The notes below the pieces were generated by a model, which saw only the letters and a program-made list of their open reading frames with translations, ran no database searches and had not been told where the DNA came from. Positions 39,433-47,217 of a DNA stretch of 51,690 nt are shown here, one piece after another (the first letter of the stretch is position 1; each line of letters starts with the position of its first letter). The stretch spans positions 1 through 51,690 of the forward strand of contig CAYQCH010000002.1 of the NCBI GenBank assembly GCA_964415935.1, written 5' to 3'. This DNA is from CAYQCH01 sp964415935. Its GTDB lineage: Bacteria; Patescibacteriota; Patescibacteriia; VMEV01; CAYQCH01. The translations under genes were made by a program, and so were the position numbers.

Positions 39433-40379
39433 CTAAACACGTCAATGATGCTCACAATAGCTTGTCCGGCCACAAACAACGCGTATATTCCCAGCAACAC
39501 CGCCCCCTCCTTGCGCGTAAACTTCCCGCCTGTGCGATATGACGCCACGATTGTTCCCAGCAGTAACCCAAAGGACACGCACAAAAACACATATTCCAGT
39601 CCCGTGGCGACCGCCAGCGGTACCACAAGCGCCATCAAACCGATAATCACCACGTTGGCCATAGCGGAACCAATAATGTTACTGAGCGACAGCTCTTCCT
39701 GATGGTTCTGATAGGCGCGAAAGCTGATGATAATCTCCGGCAAGTTTGTCCCAATGGAAAAGAGCAGCAACCCAACCAGAAACGGCGGGACGGGAAAAGC
39801 CGCCAACACCTCGGAGGTAAACCGGATGATGAAACTCGACAAAACTGCGACGGCCATGGTCGACAAGATGATCATCAAAAAAGGGCGGGTGACATCGGCA
39901 TGCCAGAACACGCGAAACACAGGCGCGCGGCGCTTCTTTCCGTCAACAAACAGCGCCACAAGCAGGGACAAATACGAAAGCACCAGTACGGCGCCATCCA
40001 CCTGTGATAATTCCCCATCAACGGCCAGCAGAAGCGGCAAGAACAGGCTCAACGCGATGAACAAGATAGGACGATGCGCGACGCGCGTGGAGATAATGCG
40101 GTGAAAAAGGATGTTCAGGCCCAACACAAGGCCGAATAACACCTGGACGCCGCCAAGCAGGTTGCCAAGCGCAATGCTTGGCACGCCGCTCAGAGAGGAG
40201 TTGACAGCAATGGAAACTTCTGGAAGCGACGTAAAAAAACCCAGCAAGAACCCCAGAAACGAAATGGGAATGCCGAGCCTTTTTCCTATCTCCTTTATGT
40301 TAAACACCACCACGTCCGCCGCGCGTCCAAGGAAATAAAACAGGATGATGATGAGGAGTACCAACCCGAAATAGGTCAT
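39429..40379 (-). CDS. Ca2+/cation antiporter, CaCA family
   Basis: Membrane exchanger of Na+ or H+ for Ca2+. 316 residues, about ten membrane segments in two inverted halves. The alpha repeats are SLPEVSIAVNSSLSGVPSIA with GNLLGG, and GTNLPEIIISFRAYQNHQEE with SNIIGSAMANVV. The Glu of each repeat is kept; the first repeat reads GG where GSN is usual. It starts 7 bases after a -10 and diverges from the ATP-grasp gene. Confidence 0.9.
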   Translation of the reverse strand: MTYFGLVLLIIILFYFLGRAADVVVFNIKEIGKRLGIPISFLGFLLGFFTSLPEVSIAVNSSLSGVPSIALGNLLGGVQVLFGLVLGLNILFHRIISTRVAHRPILFIALSLFLPLLLAVDGELSQVDGAVLVLSYLSLLVALFVDGKKRRAPVFRVFWHADVTRPFLMIILSTMAVAVLSSFIIRFTSEVLAAFPVPPFLVGLLLFSIGTNLPEIIISFRAYQNHQEELSLSNIIGSAMANVVIIGLMALVVPLAVATGLEYVFLCVSFGLLLGTIVASYRTGGKFTRKEGAVLLGIYALFVAGQAIVSIIDVFS

Positions 40380-40383
40380 ATGT

Positions 40384-40392
40384 TATAGTATA
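40384..40392. promoter_or_regulatory. Overlapping divergent -10 elements
   Basis: TATAGTATA reads as TATAGT rightward (40384-40389, toward the ATP-grasp gene at 40416) and as TATACT leftward (40387-40392, 7 bases before the antiporter ATG at 40379). No clear -35 on either strand. Confidence 0.5.
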
Positions 40393-40415
40393 CCCTTACT
40401 CATGCCACGCCGCCT

Positions 40416-41861
40416 ATGTCGGGAAAAACCATGAAAAGATCGCGCCCAAAGATGTTAAAGTCGGCAGCAGACATTAAACAGTTTTGCCGCGCCCTGCCCT
40501 ACACGCCCGTCGGACTGGGAGTCTTTGCCTTTGACCGCTACGGCCTGCAGGCATGGTTTCCTTCATATGAAATTATCGCCTTGCGCAACTCAACGGACAT
40601 TCCGCTGCTTTCCCGAGACTGCCGCGTCCTGGCGCTGGAAAGCGGAAAAGGCGGGCTGGATGTTGCGGCTGTAAAAAAGATGAACCATACGCTCATTGCC
40701 CGGTCGGACCGCGCGATACATCGGCTGAAGCAGGTTCATAATCCCGTTCTCGTGCCGCCGCAAAGCAAAAAAGACATGGAAGCGCTGGCAAAGCGGCATG
40801 CGTGGATTTATGCGGCGCCTCCGCATGACATCAGCACCTATTTTGAAAATAAAAAAAACTTCCGCCGGTTACTGCGCTCATTAAAGATTCCCGCGCCGCA
40901 CTGCCACATCACGACCGTGAATAAAGCCGAGTTTGCGGCGGCGGCAAAGGAACTTGGCCTCCCCTTCATTATCCAAGCCGCAGAATCGCGCGGCGGGCGC
41001 GGCACGTTCCTTGTGCGCACCCGCGACGACATGGTGTCGGCCATCGCAAGTTTCAAAAAACTAAAGGCCAAGGATATCGTTCTCAGCGCTTTCGTCAAAG
41101 GCCTTTCCGTCAGCACTACGGCCGTGGCCACGCGCTGGGGAATCTTTTCCTCAAACATCCAGACACAAGTCGTGGAAACGGAAATCCAGGCCTCATTCGG
41201 CGACTTCCTCGGCCATGACTGGAGCCATGCGCGTTCGCTTCCCCAGGCCGTGCATGCGCAGGCCATCAGGGCAACAAAGAGCATCGGACGAGCCATGTAC
41301 AAAAAAGGCTTTCGCGGCTTTTTCGGCGTCGACTTCCTGGTCGACCAAACCACGGGGCGCTTGTTCGCGATTGAATGCAACCCGCGTTTCACCGGTGCGC
41401 TGCCGACGGCAGATTTCATTCAGGCGCGGCTCGGTCGCCCATTGTTTTGCGGACTACACGTGCTGGAATTCATTGCCGACTACCTGCCCACGTTCAAATT
41501 AGAGACCTCGGGTATCCAAAAACTGCTGGAACAACAACGCGCGGGCAGCCACCTGGTTGTTTCCTCCCCTTTTGACAACGCGACCATCGTCACCTGCACC
41601 CTGAAGCCCGGAACATACGAGCTGATCGGTCGCAAGTTAACGTATCGCGGTAAAAATCTGGATATGAAAAACCTGGCGAATGCTCGCCAGGTCATCATCA
41701 CACAGATGCTGCCGCCAAAATCATTTACTCCCGCGCATGGCATTATCTGCCGCATCATCAGCAAATCTGGAATCCTGAATCGCCGCAGACAGCTGACAAC
41801 GCATATCCGCGCCGTACGCGAAGCGGTGCAAGAAAAAACCTCCTACACGCAAAACCCTTAG
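40416..41861 (+). CDS. ATP-grasp family enzyme, unknown substrate
   Basis: 481 residues. The central ATP-grasp fold shows KNFRRLLRSLKIPAPHCHIT, FIIQAAESRGGRGTFLV as the ATP loop, and GFFGVDFLVDQTTGRLFAIE then CNPRFTG holding the Mg2+ ligands Glu and Asn. It resembles carbamoyl-phosphate/peptide-ligase-type ATP-grasp enzymes acting on a carboxylate; the substrate domain is not recognised. The start is ATG 40416 (or 40431). Its TAG stop overlaps the TAA of convergent typA. Confidence 0.85.
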   Translation: MSGKTMKRSRPKMLKSAADIKQFCRALPYTPVGLGVFAFDRYGLQAWFPSYEIIALRNSTDIPLLSRDCRVLALESGKGGLDVAAVKKMNHTLIARSDRAIHRLKQVHNPVLVPPQSKKDMEALAKRHAWIYAAPPHDISTYFENKKNFRRLLRSLKIPAPHCHITTVNKAEFAAAAKELGLPFIIQAAESRGGRGTFLVRTRDDMVSAIASFKKLKAKDIVLSAFVKGLSVSTTAVATRWGIFSSNIQTQVVETEIQASFGDFLGHDWSHARSLPQAVHAQAIRATKSIGRAMYKKGFRGFFGVDFLVDQTTGRLFAIECNPRFTGALPTADFIQARLGRPLFCGLHVLEFIADYLPTFKLETSGIQKLLEQQRAGSHLVVSSPFDNATIVTCTLKPGTYELIGRKLTYRGKNLDMKNLANARQVIITQMLPPKSFTPAHGIICRIISKSGILNRRRQLTTHIRAVREAVQEKTSYTQNP

Positions 41862-43666
41862 GCGCTGGCCGCGCGCTTGCGAGCATTGGAATCCAAAATT
41901 TTCTTGCGCAAACGCAGAGATTTGGGAGTCACTTCCAGCAATTCATCATCGCCCAGGTATTCAACGGCTTCTTCCAGGCTCAAGGTTCGCGGCGTGTCAA
42001 AATGATCGGCCGCGCCTTCACCCTTAGAGCGCATATTGCTCATCTTTTTGGCGCGGCAAATATTTACCTCCAGATCTTCCGATTTGGCGTTCTGCCCCAC
42101 GATCATGCCTGCATAGACCTTCGTTCCGGGAAAAATGAACAGCTGCCCGCGCTCCTGCGCAGCCACCAGCCCGTATTGCGTGGCATCACCGCTTTCGAAC
42201 GCGATAAGGGACCCGTGCTGCAATGCCTTCATTTCACCCACATACGGCAGGTACCCGTGAAACAACGTGTTGAAAATGCCCTCGCCCTTGGTGTCAGACA
42301 AGAATTCGGAACGATAGCCAATCAGGCCGCGCGTCGGCACCAGGAAGTGCATGTGGGAGATGCCGCGGTCAACCTTCATGTCCTTCATCTCACCTTTGCG
42401 GCGGCCCATTTTTTCAATGACAGTGCCTGCAAACGCTTCCGGCGTCTCGATATAGACGTCTTCAAACGGCTCGGATTTGACGCCGTTTTCCTCGCGCATA
42501 ATGACTTCCGGCTTGGCGACCTGGAATTCATAGCCTTCGCGGCGCATTTTCTCAATCAAAATAGACAAATGCAATTCGCCGCGGCCAGAAATGATCCAGG
42601 AAGAATCGGAGCCGGCGTTTTCATCCACGCGCAAGGCCACGTCGTTGAGCAGTTCACGCTCCAGGCGGTCTTTGAGCTGGCGGGCCGTGCTGAACTCACC
42701 TTCTTCGCCGGCAAACGGGGACGTGTTGATGGAAAACAGCATCTTCACCGTCGGCTCTTCGATTTTAATGGCAGGCAATGGCATGGGGTTTTCCATGTCG
42801 GCAATAGTGTCGCCGATGCGGATGCCCTCGATGCCGGCTACAGCGATGACGTCGCCGGCCTGCACTTCTTCCACATCCACGCGGTTCAAACCGCTGAACG
42901 TCATGACTGATGTTACGCGGGAAGGAATTTTCTGCCCGTCCATGGTCACGCGCATGACGGCCTGGTTCTTTTTCAAGCTGCCGCTGAACAGGCGCCCGAT
43001 GGCAATTTGTCCTTTGAAATTATCGTACGTCAAATTGACTACCAGCATCTGCATGGGAGTCTGTAAAATCTTTGGCGCCGGAATTTCTTTGAGAATGGCC
43101 TCAAAAATCGGCTGGACATTTTCCATTTTGGCCAAATCCGGCTCAAGCCCAGCCTTACCCTGGATAGCGGAAGCGTAAATGACCGGGAAATTTGCCTGTT
43201 CGTCCGTCGCGCCCAGCTCCACGAACAAATCAAAGGTGTGGTTTAACACCCAGTCCAAACGCGCTTCCGGCAAGTCAATCTTGTTAATGACCACGATGAC
43301 GCGATGGCCGGCTTGCAAGGCCTGGCGCAACACGAACTTCGTTTGCGGCATGGGGCCGTCTTTAGCATCCACCAGCAGCAAGACGCCGTCTACCAGGCTC
43401 ATAATACGCTCCACTTCCCCGCCGAAATCGGCATGGCCCGGCGTGTCCACGATGTTGATTTTAAAATCCTTGTACTTCACGGCGGCGTTCTTGGCCAAAA
43501 TGGTGATTCCGCGTTCGCGCTCCAATTCGTTGGAATCCATGATCAATCCCTCTTCCTCCTGCTTCACTTTAAACGCCTCGCTTTGGCGCAACAAAGCATC
43601 CACCAGCGTGGTTTTGCCGTGGTCAACGTGGGCGATAATGGCGATATTGCGGATCTTCTCTGACAT
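41858..43666 (-). CDS. typA: Ribosome-associated GTPase TypA/BipA
   Basis: Translational GTPase of stress and low-temperature ribosome assembly. 602 residues. G1 AHVDHGKTTLVDAL, G2 RERGITILAKNAA, G3 DTPGHADFGGEVER, G4 NKIDLPEA, then beta-barrel, EF-G-like domains and the TypA-specific C-terminus (KVYAGMIVGQNAKSEDLEVN, then KKMSNMRSKGEGA). A terminator (43694-43716) lies 28 bases upstream. The convergent ATP-grasp gene ends within its stop codon, so no terminator separates them. Confidence 0.97.
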   Translation of the reverse strand: MSEKIRNIAIIAHVDHGKTTLVDALLRQSEAFKVKQEEEGLIMDSNELERERGITILAKNAAVKYKDFKINIVDTPGHADFGGEVERIMSLVDGVLLLVDAKDGPMPQTKFVLRQALQAGHRVIVVINKIDLPEARLDWVLNHTFDLFVELGATDEQANFPVIYASAIQGKAGLEPDLAKMENVQPIFEAILKEIPAPKILQTPMQMLVVNLTYDNFKGQIAIGRLFSGSLKKNQAVMRVTMDGQKIPSRVTSVMTFSGLNRVDVEEVQAGDVIAVAGIEGIRIGDTIADMENPMPLPAIKIEEPTVKMLFSINTSPFAGEEGEFSTARQLKDRLERELLNDVALRVDENAGSDSSWIISGRGELHLSILIEKMRREGYEFQVAKPEVIMREENGVKSEPFEDVYIETPEAFAGTVIEKMGRRKGEMKDMKVDRGISHMHFLVPTRGLIGYRSEFLSDTKGEGIFNTLFHGYLPYVGEMKALQHGSLIAFESGDATQYGLVAAQERGQLFIFPGTKVYAGMIVGQNAKSEDLEVNICRAKKMSNMRSKGEGAADHFDTPRTLSLEEAVEYLGDDELLEVTPKSLRLRKKILDSNARKRAASA

Positions 43667-43693
43667 GCGCGTAAAAAATCGTATAAATAAAAA

Positions 43694-43716
43694 GGCCCGC
43701 TATGCGAGCGATGGCC
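43694..43716 (-). terminator. Intrinsic terminator upstream of typA
   Basis: Stem GGCC+CGCT (43694-43701) with AGCG and GGCC (43707-43716), ATGCG loop, followed on the minus strand by TTTTTATTTATA. It ends the FAD oxidoreductase transcript. Confidence 0.75.
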
Positions 43717-43782
43717 AAACAGTATCAAAATTTTACGATCTTGGCAAGTCGCAACGCTGGTCAGCAGGATCAAAAATAGACG

Positions 43783-43882
43783 NNNNNNNNNNNNNNNNNN
43801 NNNNNNNNNNNNNNNNNNNNNNNNNNNNNNNNNNNNNNNNNNNNNNNNNNNNNNNNNNNNNNNNNNNNNNNNNNNNNNNNNN
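43783..43882. other. Assembly gap (100 N)
   Basis: Placeholder gap that cuts the C-terminal end of the FAD oxidoreductase. If its length were real, the frame would end at 43770. Confidence 0.99.
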
Positions 43883-44951
43883 CGCGGTAGTCGCTGACAT
43901 GCTCCAGCTTGCGCTCAGGTCCGCCGGCGCAGATAAGGTTATGCTTTTCCTTCTTTTCCAGCTCGTACGCGCGGCGCGTAATGTAATAGTACGGCTCGTC
44001 GGTATCGGCTGTCGGCTTGGTGAAATAGCTTACGCTGATGGGCGGATGGTCCAGCGGCTCGAGGTATCCGGCCATATACCCCACGGTTCCGGTCACATCA
44101 TGGTGGAATTTGGTGTCGATGTCTGCGCCTTCCGGATTTTCGATGTTAATTGACGTAAATCCATTCGTGCATAGCACCACCCGCTTCGCCTTCACGGCAT
44201 GTTCATCAAGCACCAGCTCCGCATCTTCTTTGTTCAGTCGGACGGTTCGCACCGGCGTATGTTCCGCCAGCACAAAACGCTTGCCGTAATGGTTCAGCAT
44301 GTACCCGACCAGCTCTTCGCAAAACATGGCGCTGTTGACCACGCCCTTGGGATCGGAAATCAGGCCGATGTATGACGCATCCTCCGTTTCCAGCAGCGAT
44401 AAAATATCTGAATGGGGAACGGTTGAATACAGGTTCTTGAACTTTGCCGGAATGGCTAAAGCCTCCTTGCGTCCTTCTGCAAGATACATGGGCTCAAGCG
44501 AAAGCCCGGCCTTCAGCCGCCAGGCATTGTTGCGCAAGTGCAAAATAAACTGCTCAATGCTGGAAAAACCCGCATATCCCGTAAAGCGTGAAAAAGGCGT
44601 TTGCAATTGCGCTTCCTGGTATATTTCTTCTATCAGTTCCCAGGTCGACTCAATATCGCGCTGCCCCTCCGCCGCCATTTTCAAACCATACTGTTTCACC
44701 AAATCCGAAAACGAACGCTCAAAGTACGTCACGGCCTGACCGGCATTATGCCCGGTGGCACCGTGCGCTATCTTGCCTGCTTCAATCATAGCCACGCTCA
44801 GGTCAGTCTCTCGCAACAAAAAATACGCCGTGGTCACGCCGGCAATGCCCCCTCCGATGACGGCGTAATCCGTGCTGAGATCCCCCGGCAAGTGAGCGAC
44901 CGGGCGCTGGCGATTTAGTTGTTTGAGCCATGGCGAATGGTTCTGCAGCAT
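43883..44951 (-). CDS. FAD-dependent oxidoreductase, DAO family (C-terminus in gap)
   Basis: Amine/amino-acid oxidase-type flavoprotein. About 356 residues visible. N-terminal FAD motif YAVIGGGIAGVTTAYFL with VAMIEAGKIAHGATGHNAG, as in the glycine/D-amino acid oxidase (DadA/GlpD) group. A second FAD-contact stretch is VVLCTNGFTSI. Substrate unknown. It starts one base after the C39-like peptidase gene. Confidence 0.88.
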
Positions 44952-44952
44952 A

Positions 44953-46008
44953 CTATGGTTTTTCGACGACGATCATGGCCGTGCGCGGCGGCTGCGGCAG
45001 CGGGGCGTACTCGCCGGAACTATAATCGTTGAGCGCCGTCTGGATGGTGGCATGGCTGTAGCGGTAGTAGGCGCCGCGGCTGGTACCCGGCTCATGGGTG
45101 ATGAACTCGCCATTGGCATGGTCATAGCCTAGCACCACAAGCATATGGCGCAAGGGTCCGCCGGCCCGGAAATTAGGGTTGTTCAGCGCACGGCCATTGG
45201 CAGTGATGATGACCAGGTTGCCTGCCGCCAGTTCGCGCAAGATGTCGTCCGTACCGACCTGTTCTTCATAGCGCGCGTCGGAGAAGAAAAAATACGAGCG
45301 AAACAACCGGTTGTAGGTGTCATGAGCCGAGGTGTCGATGAAATACCCGAATCGCGCTTTTTGGTATTCCGCCATGTTTATGATGGCGGCCTCGGCCTGT
45401 TGCGCGTCAAAAGACAGTCCGCGCGCCCAGGCGACCGCCATCAGCACCGACGCTTCTTCGCAGCCCTCCTGCTGGCGCAAGTCTTCCCAGTCCCCGCGCG
45501 GCGCTTGCGCGATAAACGGGATATTGGGAAGCGGGGCCTGAACCAGCGTTCCCGCGGGAACCGCAGACAAATCTTGCTTGCTGATACCTAAACCCAGCGA
45601 ACGCATGACCTCGAAGGCATCCTGCGGGCGGCCCAGGTACCGGCGCTTAAGATCGCCAGGATGCACATACCAGGCTTCGCCATGGCTTTCCACCTGCAAC
45701 AGAATGCGGCCCGCCAGCCGCCTCCGCAAAGCCATATCCCCCGCCTCCGCTTCATCCACGTCGGGAATTTGAGCCAAATGGGCATCGCGGATTCCCAGGC
45801 CAAACGCGCGCATGACATCCCAAGCCTGCTCGGGCTTGCCTAATTCATAGCGCATCAGGTCGACCGGCGAAACGTACCAGGCCTGTCCCGCGCTTTCGAC
45901 GTCCAGCAGGATCTGCCCTGCCACGCGCCGGGAAAGGTCATCCGCGCCAAACGCCTGAAGCGGAACGCAACCAAGCGCGCATATGATGGAAAACAAAAAC
46001 AGCCGCAT
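44953..46008 (-). CDS. Secreted C39-like cysteine peptidase with tandem AWYV repeats
   Basis: 351 residues. Signal peptide MRLFLFSIICALGCVPLQAF. Two tandem repeats of about 45 residues follow (roughly 27-75 and 92-140), each of form RxAGxILLxVESxGxAWYV then a Tyr-Leu-Gly and VMRxxGLGI. The C-terminal domain is a papain-like C39 fold: catalytic Cys in QQEGCEEASVLMAV, His in PLRHMLVVLGYD, Asp/Asn region in THEPGTSRGAYY. The repeat is common in uncharacterised Patescibacteria envelope proteins. The start has a perfect TATAAT 8 bases upstream. Confidence 0.87.
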   Translation of the reverse strand: MRLFLFSIICALGCVPLQAFGADDLSRRVAGQILLDVESAGQAWYVSPVDLMRYELGKPEQAWDVMRAFGLGIRDAHLAQIPDVDEAEAGDMALRRRLAGRILLQVESHGEAWYVHPGDLKRRYLGRPQDAFEVMRSLGLGISKQDLSAVPAGTLVQAPLPNIPFIAQAPRGDWEDLRQQEGCEEASVLMAVAWARGLSFDAQQAEAAIINMAEYQKARFGYFIDTSAHDTYNRLFRSYFFFSDARYEEQVGTDDILRELAAGNLVIITANGRALNNPNFRAGGPLRHMLVVLGYDHANGEFITHEPGTSRGAYYRYSHATIQTALNDYSSGEYAPLPQPPRTAMIVVEKP

Positions 46009-46022
46009 ATGCGGCTATTATA
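46001..46022 (-). promoter_or_regulatory. Extended -10 and palindrome at the C39-like peptidase start
   Basis: TATAAT (46017-46022) preceded by TGC, 8 bases before the ATG at 46008. The 16-base palindrome AGCCGCATATGCGGCT (46001-46016) starts right after the -10 and contains the start codon. It could be an operator or a start-site hairpin. Confidence 0.7.
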
Positions 46023-46043
46023 GCATGTGAACGGGACAAGTTT

Positions 46044-47015
46044 TTACCAAACAGCCTTGGGCAGATTCTCAAATAATGCATGGTAATGGCGCAAACATCC
46101 TCGCAAACACGCTGCGTACGTCTCCTCGCGATAGATGTATCCTTTTTCCTTCATAAACTGGCGTACCACAGGGTGGATGCGCTGCAGCATGTGGTTGGAC
46201 AACGCTGGAAACAAATGATGTTCCAAATGGCATTGCAAAAAGGCATTGCCGCCCATGCCGTTGAGCAGCCAGTGCGGCTTCAAATTCCGCGTCGTCTTGT
46301 CCTGGCGCGGCAGCCATGGCAGCACCTCTCGTGGATTATCAAGGCCGATGTGGTTGAAAACCGCGAGATGCATAAATACCGGCGCAAACAGGCTGCGCAT
46401 GATAAACGTCAGGCCCAGGGATGCGGCGATGGAGTACCCCAAAGCGGCGAACAAAAGGATGTGAACGGCAAATCCCGCCGCCATCGCCGCGACGTACACG
46501 AAAAGCTGCCACGGGCGTTTGAGCAAATAGTGTATGCTGTGGGCGATCAGCCAGAACACGACAAGGTACGGGATCAGAAAAAAATACACATACCGATTGA
46601 TCCACGGGTAATAAAACGGTTTCGGCTCGTGGTCCGGGACATTGGGATACACATGATGCACCTGCACATGGCGATGATGCCACCAGAGATGGCTTTGCGC
46701 TGCCCAGAAATCGGAGAAAAACAGTGCCCAAAGCTTGTTTGCCCATTTACCTTTTACGTAACTCAGATGGCTCGTCTCATGCGTGCCTGTGATAGCGATG
46801 CCTGTGTAGGCATAAGAAAGCACAAGCATGCCGGCTACTAATGCCAGCCAGTGCCCCAGCGAAAATATCGCAAATCCGGCGAAGAAGAGCAGAAAACGCA
46901 AAATGAGCATGAGCAATTCATGCCCGTGCCTATCAACCCATGACATATTTTGTATAATCGCCTGCACCCTTTTGGATAGCTCGGCAAATTCTCGCCTGTT
47001 TAAAACATCCTGCAC
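46044..47015 (-). CDS. Membrane fatty-acid desaturase
   Basis: Non-haem di-iron desaturase that puts double bonds into acyl chains. 323 residues. Three His boxes are complete: HETSH in GTHETSHLSYV, HHRHVQVHH in WWHHRHVQVHHVYP, and HLEHH in QCHLEHHLFPAL. Membrane pairs lie about 38-75 and 138-210. The start is GTG at 47015 (an in-frame TAA lies just before) or ATG at 46946. An extended -10 (TGCTACAAT) lies upstream at 47035-47040. Electron donor not in the window. Confidence 0.9.
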   Translation of the reverse strand: MQDVLNRREFAELSKRVQAIIQNMSWVDRHGHELLMLILRFLLFFAGFAIFSLGHWLALVAGMLVLSYAYTGIAITGTHETSHLSYVKGKWANKLWALFFSDFWAAQSHLWWHHRHVQVHHVYPNVPDHEPKPFYYPWINRYVYFFLIPYLVVFWLIAHSIHYLLKRPWQLFVYVAAMAAGFAVHILLFAALGYSIAASLGLTFIMRSLFAPVFMHLAVFNHIGLDNPREVLPWLPRQDKTTRNLKPHWLLNGMGGNAFLQCHLEHHLFPALSNHMLQRIHPVVRQFMKEKGYIYREETYAACLRGCLRHYHALFENLPKAVW

Positions 47016-47034
47016 ATGATGTGGTTAATCCAAT

Positions 47035-47040
47035 ATTGTA
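47035..47040 (-). promoter_or_regulatory. Extended -10 of the desaturase gene
   Basis: TACAAT preceded by TGC, 19 bases before the GTG at 47015; no clear -35 and no SD. Confidence 0.45.
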
Positions 47041-47061
47041 GCAGATTGTTTTTGAGCATAT

Positions 47062-47090
47062 TGACAAAATCGGGATTATGTGATATTATA
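47062..47090 (+). promoter_or_regulatory. Consensus promoter upstream of the surface lipoprotein
   Basis: -35 TTGACA (47062-47067), exactly 17 bases, -10 TATTAT (47085-47090). Transcription should begin near 47097, about 120 bases before the gene. Confidence 0.85.
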
Positions 47091-47109
47091 TCTTAGTTCG
47101 ATTTCGTGA

Positions 47110-47139
47110 AAAAACGGCCAAAATAATGGCCTTTTTTTC
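47110..47139 (+). terminator. Terminator or attenuator inside the surface-lipoprotein leader
   Basis: A run of A (47110-47115), GGCC (47117-47120), 8-base loop, GGCC (47129-47132) and seven T (47133-47139). Lying between promoter and gene, it would release an RNA of about 43 bases unless read through. Confidence 0.75.
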
Positions 47140-47217
47140 GCCAAATCGGACTTGTCGTCCGCTTGGCACCGCACATTTCCAACACATTAAGGCATAGCCA
47201 ACCATCAGGGGGACCTC

